Below, piece by piece: positions 8,161-14,657 of a stretch of DNA of 24,406 nucleotides. This stretch comes from a virus. Numbering within the stretch: position 1 is the stretch's first letter; every line of letters begins with the position of its first letter. The notes under the pieces were generated by a model. The model was not told the origin of the DNA and ran no database searches. It was given only the letters and a program-made list of their open reading frames with translations. The stretch covers positions 1-24,406 of IMG/VR virus record IMGVR_UViG_3300010412_000077; one strand, given 5' to 3'. A program made the translations under genes and the position numbers.

Positions 8161-9571
8161 ACTGCCTCGCAATCATGCCCTTGATAACGACCTTGATAGG
8201 TCCGTATATCTTCAGCCGGAAGGCCCAGATACGACCCTCCCCGAGCTTTCTCCACACGGCACGAAGGGTGTATTCGCCTATCTTGCCGATGGACTTCTTG
8301 ATCTCATTGGACCACGTATGACCGCCGTCCTTTGACCATGACAGGTAGGCATCGGTATCAGTGCTGTCAGTCAGGCCAACGCCCTCTTCCAGATCAATCT
8401 GTACCGACTTGAGCCTTATCCTCCGCTCCTCGTCAGAGATGTTCCCTATCTGACGCACCCGGGGAATCACACCCCCATTCATGGTATATACAGAGTTGCT
8501 CAGCTGATAAATCAGGCCATTGCTCATGTCGCCAAGCAGGTGCTTGCCGCATGCGAAGGCATGGCAATTATAACGCTCCCTGTTCGGGAACACATTAGAA
8601 ATAATATGCGCCCTCTCATGCCATATCTGGGTGGCGGCATCATAGGCCCAGACAGCCTTGGCAGTCGGGAAGTTCAGGACATAGAACTCGTGTCCCTCAA
8701 GCTGATAGGTATAGGCCCATGCATCAGAGACCGTGCTGTATTGCTGAATCTGGTAAGCCATCTCTGGCGAAGAAATAATCTTGGGCGCGTAGCCCTGCCC
8801 TGCTTGTGCCACTAGACACTGACCTCGGTTGTTTCTGGTGAGCCAGACCACCGTATTGTCGAACAATTGAGGGGAGAAAGTGGCTACGCACCCATGATGG
8901 GTAAATCCGCCTTGGAATCTCTGAAAGGTATTGTTGGCGTCTCCGGAGTTGTACCAGACCTCGCTGGTATCCTCGCCAAACAGCCAGACCTGCCGCTTGT
9001 CGCATAGCACTGTCATGAGTCTGTCAGGACCGCCTTCTGCCGTAGCAAAGTCCAGTCCGTCTATAGTGCCACCGGCATACAGATTGGTGATCCAGAACCG
9101 TCCTGAACCTTTTTCTGCATAGATAAAGTACCCGTCAATGAAGTCCACCCGATCCGTTGAGGTGAAGTCAGCATCGAGAATCTGGGTGAATGTCCCGCCC
9201 GTGCTGCTGTATATCCAGCCTTGTGAGCCATCCACCACCATGATCTCATTACCAACGCCCGGGCCGTTGTGAGCCATGGAGACCCGTCCTGACGAGGTAT
9301 TCAGGGTGCCTCTGCTGGTTACTGTCCCTGTGGAAGATATCTCCAAGAACTTGCTGCCAACTACGGCATATACAACATTCTGCCCGTAGGCAATAATTCC
9401 CCTGACCTCACCGCCATGGGCGGAACAGTCTGCAAACTGGGTGCATCCCGGGGTGCCAACTAAGGCGCCTTCAGCATGACTCGCCGGATCAAAGTACAGA
9501 TTTATACAGCGTTCAGGAGAGACCGAGGACGATCTTCCTGTATACGATCCGCCGATCATGGGGATTTTCAT
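8147..9571 (-). CDS. P22 gp10-like tail hub / packaged-DNA stabilisation protein
   Basis: A 474-aa protein from ATG 9571, overlapping the gp4-like stop by 4 nt (ATGA), which suggests translational coupling. The N-terminus MKIPMIGGSYTGRSS with ERCINLYFDP is the typical opening of P22 gp10-like proteins. The bulk is a beta-propeller-like series (VVYAVVGSKFLEI, MVVDGSQGWIY, VDFIDGYFIYAEKGSGRFWI, VWLFGEDTSEVWYN, DNTVVWLTRNNRG), and the C-terminus (LRAVWRKLGEGRIWAFRLKI) is the usual closing strand block. In P22, gp10 hexamers bind below gp4 and close the tail tube after packaging. The order gp4 then gp10 is conserved here. Length is as expected for the family, and there is no sign of damage. Confidence 0.94.
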   Translation of the reverse strand: MKIPMIGGSYTGRSSSVSPERCINLYFDPASHAEGALVGTPGCTQFADCSAHGGEVRGIIAYGQNVVYAVVGSKFLEISSTGTVTSRGTLNTSSGRVSMAHNGPGVGNEIMVVDGSQGWIYSSTGGTFTQILDADFTSTDRVDFIDGYFIYAEKGSGRFWITNLYAGGTIDGLDFATAEGGPDRLMTVLCDKRQVWLFGEDTSEVWYNSGDANNTFQRFQGGFTHHGCVATFSPQLFDNTVVWLTRNNRGQCLVAQAGQGYAPKIISSPEMAYQIQQYSTVSDAWAYTYQLEGHEFYVLNFPTAKAVWAYDAATQIWHERAHIISNVFPNRERYNCHAFACGKHLLGDMSNGLIYQLSNSVYTMNGGVIPRVRQIGNISDEERRIRLKSVQIDLEEGVGLTDSTDTDAYLSWSKDGGHTWSNEIKKSIGKIGEYTLRAVWRKLGEGRIWAFRLKIYGPIKVVIKGMIARQYGEP

Positions 9572-10509
9572 CGACCTCTGACCTCTGCTTCAATGCGGAA
9601 CGATGCATTCTCCACATCGTAATCCAGCATGTCATTGAGAAGGGCCTTTGCCTTGGCTTCTGTCGCCAGCCTATCCTGAAGAGGTAACCCATATTCCCAC
9701 GAAAGCTCTGCCGCCAGCCCCCAGACGATGGTATTTGCCCACTCTGGAGGAAACTCCGGATTATCTGCACCCGTGTCAAAATCATCCGGAAGGTTTTCCG
9801 TAATCAGTACCAGTTTGTCATCGTAAAGGTTGCTGACTGGCCACACGTACAGCGTTCCGTTAGTCAGGGTAGGTTGATACCAGATTTGGTTGATTCGCCC
9901 CGTAGCGGCCTTTCTGGAAAGCCTCCTGTACTCTTTTTCTCCGATCAGGTCTATTTCTGTATCGGTAGCCAAAGTATCCCGTCTGTGGGCATAAATAATT
10001 TTCTGGGGTCTTGGAGATTTGGTTGTGTAGGCATAGACATTACGACCAGCTGTAGCAGCTGATGCCACCCCGGTAGTCAATGTGATCTGTGTAGCGGAAT
10101 CTACCGATGAGATGGTATCCCAGTGAAGAGATAGGTCATCTAGTTTGATTCCAATATTATCAGCAGCAGTCATACCTGTCGTAGACAAAACGGTAAGCGT
10201 CGTTCCGCTTGCTGCAATATCTAGCGCAACCGCAGTCTCCACATAAGACGCCGTAAAATGATCGCCGCTTGGGCCAAGAGAATAGTTTTGCGAGGTGCCA
10301 TCCAGAAATAGCGTGCAAGTCTGACGTAGCCAAATATCTATACCCTGTCCAACCCACCCCTTGATCATTAGATTCAAGGCACGGGAAGCATCCTGCGTAT
10401 CAGCGCCAGACGCCGGTTCCCCGGCATCGAACTCACCGATCTTGCGCAATGCAGCATCGATGATTTCATTTCTGGTAACGGTGAAGTCTTTTGATCCTGA
10501 TGTAGCCAT
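9568..10509 (-). CDS. P22 gp4-like head-to-tail adaptor (packaged-DNA stabilisation) protein
   Basis: A 313-aa protein. ATG 10509 overlaps the upstream TAA by one base (TAATG) and is preferred over a TTG at 10527. Residues 10-70 carry the gp4 hallmark: RNEIIDAALRKIGEFDAGEP, ADTQDASRALNLMIKGW and GIDIWLRQT. Residues about 165-313 (PRPQKIIYA, the EKEYRRLSRKAATGR region, WYQPTLTNGTLYVWP, ENLPDDFD, PPEWANTIVWGLAAELSWEYGLP) continue the fold, ending in helices with a RGR tail. Residues 88-163 are an extra beta-rich insertion that P22 gp4 is not known to have but that occurs in many gp4 relatives. gp4 attaches to the portal after packaging and prepares the neck for gp10. Confidence 0.94.
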   Translation of the reverse strand: MATSGSKDFTVTRNEIIDAALRKIGEFDAGEPASGADTQDASRALNLMIKGWVGQGIDIWLRQTCTLFLDGTSQNYSLGPSGDHFTASYVETAVALDIAASGTTLTVLSTTGMTAADNIGIKLDDLSLHWDTISSVDSATQITLTTGVASAATAGRNVYAYTTKSPRPQKIIYAHRRDTLATDTEIDLIGEKEYRRLSRKAATGRINQIWYQPTLTNGTLYVWPVSNLYDDKLVLITENLPDDFDTGADNPEFPPEWANTIVWGLAAELSWEYGLPLQDRLATEAKAKALLNDMLDYDVENASFRIEAEVRGR

Positions 10510-11921
10510 TAGTGTGTCGCCAGCCAAAGGTTGAAAGAGTTTCTACGACGCAGAATTTCTCCTGCGTTGAAAGAACCATAAACTGCGGTTCCCTGATTTA
10601 CTGCTATCTCAGCGCCTGTTAGCTCAACGTCAACATCTACAACAGTCGATGTGCCTGACGCTGTTACTGTACCAGATTGCGCAATAATTGACGCGCCTGT
10701 TATCGCAATTTTCGTACCGCCAGAAAACGCAACAGAGCCTTGTTGCGCTGCAATAACTGCGCCATATAGAAGACTTACGGCATCTCCGTTTGTCTGGATC
10801 GTAAGCTCGCCATGATGCGCAGCAGCTTCTGCTCCTGTAACTGAAGCAGTCTGAACATCTGCAGCAGCAACTGCTCCTGACTGAGCTGACGAGGATGCTC
10901 CTGTAAGAGCAAACCTCGCTTTTCCTGTAACAGTAGTTGACCCAGCTTGAGCGGCTGATTCTGCTCCATCAATATAGATAACGACTGTTGATCCGAGCAT
11001 TTCTGTGGCGCCAGAATTGATCTGCGCACCAGTAATCTCGAATGCCGTATCTACAACGGTTGTATTCTTTCCGGTAAATGCGCCATATAGCGAGGCTAGA
11101 CCTACCGGACCAAGGTCCGAGAAAGCTGTTCTTTGTATTCCTTTTCCGGTGAAAACAGTATAGACACCAGATAAGCCAATAGGGCCAAGATCAGAAAAGG
11201 TGTCTTTACCAGTACCTGCTGTTACACCAACCGTAACAGAAGCCGCTTCTCCAGCTGTTTCTGCACCAGTTACTGCTGCTTGGGTTCCAATCGTAAGAGT
11301 AACTGTGCCTGCGTCGGAAGCTATCTGCGCCCCTGTAATCGCAAACTCAATGTTTGCCCCAGCACCATGGTCGAAAGACGAATACGGCCCTACAGGAAGG
11401 CCCAATGGGGACAAATCGCTATATGCTGGCTTGGCTGCTTCGCCTATTCCAGCAGCAGTTCCATATTCCGCTGCAGCTTCCGCGCCAGTTAGCGTTGCAG
11501 AAACACCAAAAGAAATTGTCACGTTCCCGGCTTGTGCGGCAGTCGCTACGCCGGTTGGTTGCGGGATACTGGTTCCTCCAGCAACAACAGCATCTGTTTG
11601 AACATTTACTTGATCGCCAGTAATGGCGAATATGGCATTACCGACAACAGTGAAAGCGCCAGAATCAGCGCCAATCTCTGCGCCGGTTACAGAAGCAATT
11701 GTTGGCGTAACCTTGTTCCAGTCTGGATATGGCGCCAACGGTAACGCGACAGGCGAAAGATCGGAGTAATTCGCCTTGATGACTTGGAAGTCAACTGCAA
11801 GAGTACCGGCAGCAGCGGTGGCTTCTGCGCCAGTTAAAGATGCCGTTACGCCTACATGCCTAAGATCAGCATATAATCCAGAAGGCAGACCAGCAGGCGA
11901 CAGGTCTGAATAATTTGCCAC
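10509..11921 (-). CDS. Repeat protein with TGA/GxV and YSDLSP motifs; putative virion exterior protein
   Basis: A 470-aa protein from GTG 11921 (no ATG fits; GGGGG lies about 4 nt upstream), 22 nt after the preceding stop. It is almost wholly repetitive. About twelve copies of a beta-type unit, 'TGAxxxxxxGxxxV' (for example LTGAEATAAAGTLAV, ITGAQIASDAGTVTL, VTGAEAAAHHGELTI), lie near residues 30, 79, 122, 146, 196, 218, 297, 318, 340, 362, 408 and 435. Five copies of 'YSDLSPxGLPxxxY' begin at 4, 52, 167, 242 and 267, the last two reading FSDLGP. Ala, Gly, Thr and Val dominate and there is no Cys. The C-terminus (RRRNSFNLWLATH) is different and basic/aromatic. Similar TGA-type repeats are common in phage proteins of unknown function. 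I infer an extended beta-solenoid or fibrous element just upstream of the neck genes. Confidence 0.82.
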   Translation of the reverse strand: MANYSDLSPAGLPSGLYADLRHVGVTASLTGAEATAAAGTLAVDFQVIKANYSDLSPVALPLAPYPDWNKVTPTIASVTGAEIGADSGAFTVVGNAIFAITGDQVNVQTDAVVAGGTSIPQPTGVATAAQAGNVTISFGVSATLTGAEAAAEYGTAAGIGEAAKPAYSDLSPLGLPVGPYSSFDHGAGANIEFAITGAQIASDAGTVTLTIGTQAAVTGAETAGEAASVTVGVTAGTGKDTFSDLGPIGLSGVYTVFTGKGIQRTAFSDLGPVGLASLYGAFTGKNTTVVDTAFEITGAQINSGATEMLGSTVVIYIDGAESAAQAGSTTVTGKARFALTGASSSAQSGAVAAADVQTASVTGAEAAAHHGELTIQTNGDAVSLLYGAVIAAQQGSVAFSGGTKIAITGASIIAQSGTVTASGTSTVVDVDVELTGAEIAVNQGTAVYGSFNAGEILRRRNSFNLWLATH

Positions 11922-11943
11922 CGCTACCCCCGATAGGCCGCTC

Positions 11944-12543
11944 CTAGACGACTATAAATAAATCGCCGTCAGACGGGGCTTCAGTCAATGCATCGAACGT
12001 AAACACAAACTCACTATAGGTCGCGTCCCATGAGTAGTCTGTGATGCTGGTTCCCTGTCCATACAATGCATCACTTGGGTCATGGAAGAATATCTTCCTT
12101 CCAATGAAGTGGTCTGCAGTGGTCTCTGTATGCGAGGCAGGATACAACGCTGTTGCCTGAAGTGTAGTGGTAGACGACGCTACATTGCCGGTATTCACTT
12201 CCATTTGAAGCATGGATCGTGAGCCGAGCAACTGGCCGGACTTGATGGTATTCAGGATAATGCACTGGTCCTCTACCGCTTTCGTCGCGGAATCCACCAC
12301 CTGAATAACAATTCTCGTTCCAGAGGTTTCTGCAGCCGTCACGGCAAGAGACCAGAATGCAGCACCAGTTACACCTATTGCAATGGTGTTGGTGCATTGT
12401 GTCAATGTGCCGCCATCAATAGAACGTTTTGCATCAGCTGCAGCTGGTGTCCAGTCTGCTGCTACCGCAAAGTCCTGACTGCCAGCTTTGATCATCGGGA
12501 AGTAGATCGTCTGAGCAGTCCCATAAATTACATCTATTTCCAT
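11944..12543 (-). CDS. Fibre-associated beta-rich virion protein
   Basis: A 199-aa protein from ATG 12543, one base after the upstream stop. Residues 1-100 follow a pattern frequent in phage fibre and baseplate-adjacent proteins: a polarising start, ADWTPAAADAKRSIDGG, AFWSLAVTAAETSGTRIVIQ, then TKAVEDQCIIL. Residues 110-199 form a second beta region (TTTLQATALYP, HFIGRKIFFHDPSDALYGQG, ITDYSWDATYSEFVFTFDAL, PSDGDLFIVV). No catalytic residues are obvious. It lies between the beta-helix and the TGA-repeat protein, and the near-zero spacing suggests they are made together. A structural linker or adsorption subunit is the best guess; the exact role is unknown. Confidence 0.8.
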   Translation of the reverse strand: MEIDVIYGTAQTIYFPMIKAGSQDFAVAADWTPAAADAKRSIDGGTLTQCTNTIAIGVTGAAFWSLAVTAAETSGTRIVIQVVDSATKAVEDQCIILNTIKSGQLLGSRSMLQMEVNTGNVASSTTTLQATALYPASHTETTADHFIGRKIFFHDPSDALYGQGTSITDYSWDATYSEFVFTFDALTEAPSDGDLFIVV

Positions 12544-12544
12544 T

Positions 12545-13573
12545 TCAGGTTCCTCTTCCTATGCCTCGGGCAATACCGCGCCCGATGCCTGTGAAATCCA
12601 CTGTTGTGATGCTAGTGCCGCCCACGTATTCAAATGCTCCTATGCTCGGAGGATTTGCCCGCGCGGTTCCGATTATGTCTGTGGCTGGGGTGCCGGTTGC
12701 CGTTCCTGTGCCATCCAGACCACCAGAAGCAGCCGGGGTATAGTCCCCGCCAGCGTAGTTATTAAAGTCTGCCGTGGTAATTTGCTGATAATTCGTAGCG
12801 CCAGAATATGCGGCCAACGCCCCGGCGTTTGAGTCCTCCGTCCAACTGGCTCCGGCGTCTTCAGAGTATTCAACCCCAGTGGTTGCCGTTGCACCAATGA
12901 CCACATTATTTTTTACCGTCCATCCGGAATCGTTTGCCCCGTTTTGGATGCCTACTGCAAACGTATTTTCAACTCCAAGAATCGTATTGTTTAGATATTT
13001 TATCCCGGTGTGATAACCGCCTGCTGTGCCGGTAACATATCCCGTGCTTGTTGTGTCGTTTTGGTGTAATACGCAATTTTCCACCGTCCCGTTAACAAAC
13101 GGCGCTATTACCTTGCTGCCAGCCCTTGCAAGTATCGCCCGCAGGGTCACATTATTTTTATTGGCTTTAACCCCATAAACCTCTTGTGAACCGTTTGCCG
13201 TGTTCCATACGATAAGCCCCTCAAATATGCTATACGTTGGGCCAAGATTTTGTATTATGTATGCGTATGTGCCACCAGAGTTACAACGCCACCCAGCGCC
13301 CACCGTAGAATCTACTCCATCGTGTTCCTCTCCGGGCCACGGCTTGTAATGGACATAATGCGTAGAATCAGTTGTCCACGCGCCTTGCCCGATATTAAGA
13401 TTGGTGGTAGACGTTGTTACAAGACCCTTGATGTAAACAGTGTGTATCCCCTCTGCCGTCAGGTCGCGCACCTCCGCAGTTTCCCATGCAGATAGCGTAT
13501 TATATGGTGAGGAAATAGAACCATCACCACCGCCCGCAGCATCAAAGTCTATATATACAGTTGTGTCTGCCAT
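12545..13573 (-). CDS. Right-handed beta-helix (pectate-lyase-like) putative receptor-binding protein
   Basis: A 342-aa protein whose ATG directly abuts the previous stop (TAAATG). The start is typical of phage and bacterial beta-helix proteins: TTVYIDFDAAGGGDGSISSP then YNTLSAWE. Successive rungs follow: THYVHYKPWPGEEHDG, YAYIIQNLGPTYSIFEGLIV, YGVKANKNNVTLRAILARAG, NGTVENCVLHQND, TGIKYLNNTILGVENTFAVGI and WTVKNNVVIGATA. The C-terminus leaves the helix (GSPATD-like loop, NPPSIGAFEYVGG) and ends in a Gly/Arg repeat, GIGRGIARGIGRGT. Such folds bind or cleave polysaccharide in tailspikes. The sequence shows no clear catalytic set, so binding rather than cleavage is equally possible. A tailspike or fibre role is inferred. 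Confidence 0.85.
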   Translation of the reverse strand: MADTTVYIDFDAAGGGDGSISSPYNTLSAWETAEVRDLTAEGIHTVYIKGLVTTSTTNLNIGQGAWTTDSTHYVHYKPWPGEEHDGVDSTVGAGWRCNSGGTYAYIIQNLGPTYSIFEGLIVWNTANGSQEVYGVKANKNNVTLRAILARAGSKVIAPFVNGTVENCVLHQNDTTSTGYVTGTAGGYHTGIKYLNNTILGVENTFAVGIQNGANDSGWTVKNNVVIGATATTGVEYSEDAGASWTEDSNAGALAAYSGATNYQQITTADFNNYAGGDYTPAASGGLDGTGTATGTPATDIIGTARANPPSIGAFEYVGGTSITTVDFTGIGRGIARGIGRGT

Positions 13574-14650
13574 TTATGGTGGACTCCAGTCTGATGGTTT
13601 GTACATATAGACGCTTTCGCTAATAGCGTTAACGCCTATGAAAACGTCATACTCTGCGGCATAGGCAAAGCGCCCGTTGATGCCTTCTGGTGTTCCCGGT
13701 GTCGGGGTCACGCCTCCGGGTGATCGCGTAGACCACGAATCAGTGGTGGGATTGTAAATGTACAGCGTTGAGCCGCCCTCCCACGCCACGTATTCATCAC
13801 GCACGGAATCGTAATCGTATCCGGGAGATTTACTCGTTGGCGCACCGGATGTCGAGAGACGCAGCGTTGTTGTCCAGTTTCCAATCGTATAGCCCTGATG
13901 TGTATTCCATTCGAAACCGTTACCCTTCCATATCATTCGATTGCGTAAAGTATCTAGCAGCATCGAGCCGTATCCCTTCTCGCCCCTTGATCCATAATCG
14001 GTCTTGGTGTCTGTTATTGGATCGTAACTATGCAGACTTGGCACCACTGTTCCGTGGCCCTCCGCTATATAGAAAACCTGATCTGTCGGATGCCATATCG
14101 CGCTGCCACTGTGATCGTCACCGGCAGAAGCATTTAGCGCCGTCCATGTATCTGTGGCCGGATTCCAGCCTTGGTAAGTTGTGAGTGGTGTTCCGCCTCG
14201 ACCAAGCCTGTATAGATTGCCGTTAAGAGGGCAATAACCAAGATGGTCATAAGTATGCTGGGCCTTTGGCGCACCGTCTGGATACCACCCGTTTACCTGT
14301 GTGGTTCTGGATAGCAAAGTGGGCGCATTCATGCGCCGCCATACGTTGTTAGCTAGACTGAACGCATACCACTCGTTTCCGTCGTAATCATCGTGACCAC
14401 CACCAGTAACATATAGGTCATGCGTATCAACAGAATAAACGCCGCCACACCAAGGCAGCATTATGCTTTCTATATTTGTGGGCCAAAGAGCGCCGCCAGT
14501 CGTCGGTGGGTTTGCCACATAATCCCACGCCACGGATTCAAGTGTATTCGTACCAATGGCGGTCCATTGGCCAGCAGTGGCGTTTTGGATGTGCGAAGGG
14601 TATCCAGCAACCGAAGGGACGGTAAATGCGTTGCTAGTTACTGTGGTCAT
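13574..14650 (-). CDS. Kelch-like beta-propeller protein
   Basis: A 358-aa protein from ATG 14650, 7 nt after the previous stop. It repeats a propeller-blade pattern: YSVDTHDLYVTGGGHDDYDG with NEWYAFSLANNVWRRM (residues 72-106), NLYRLGRGG...WNPATDTWTAL, QVFYIAEGHG...HSYDPITDTKTDYGS, RNRMIWKGNGFEW and EYVAWEGGSTLYIYNPTTDSW. The 'GGGHxDYxGN' and 'YNPTTDSW' elements are typical kelch/galactose-oxidase-type motifs. No copper-site residues of galactose oxidase can be assigned, and there is no signal peptide, as expected for a virion protein. It is coupled to the beta-helix gene downstream and the 742-aa gene upstream. I infer a carbohydrate- or surface-binding exterior subunit. Confidence 0.85.
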   Translation of the reverse strand: MTTVTSNAFTVPSVAGYPSHIQNATAGQWTAIGTNTLESVAWDYVANPPTTGGALWPTNIESIMLPWCGGVYSVDTHDLYVTGGGHDDYDGNEWYAFSLANNVWRRMNAPTLLSRTTQVNGWYPDGAPKAQHTYDHLGYCPLNGNLYRLGRGGTPLTTYQGWNPATDTWTALNASAGDDHSGSAIWHPTDQVFYIAEGHGTVVPSLHSYDPITDTKTDYGSRGEKGYGSMLLDTLRNRMIWKGNGFEWNTHQGYTIGNWTTTLRLSTSGAPTSKSPGYDYDSVRDEYVAWEGGSTLYIYNPTTDSWSTRSPGGVTPTPGTPEGINGRFAYAAEYDVFIGVNAISESVYMYKPSDWSPP

Positions 14651-14657
14651 GCCAACG

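Noticed and set aside
10509-11921. CRISPR or direct DNA repeat array suggested by recurring 'gcgcc(t/a)gtta' strings
   Set aside because: The repeats are protein-level units in one open frame, with variable spacing and diverged DNA, not identical repeats with spacers.
13574-14650. Galactose oxidase enzyme
   Set aside because: Only the kelch propeller pattern is present; no copper ligands or Cys-Tyr pair can be assigned.
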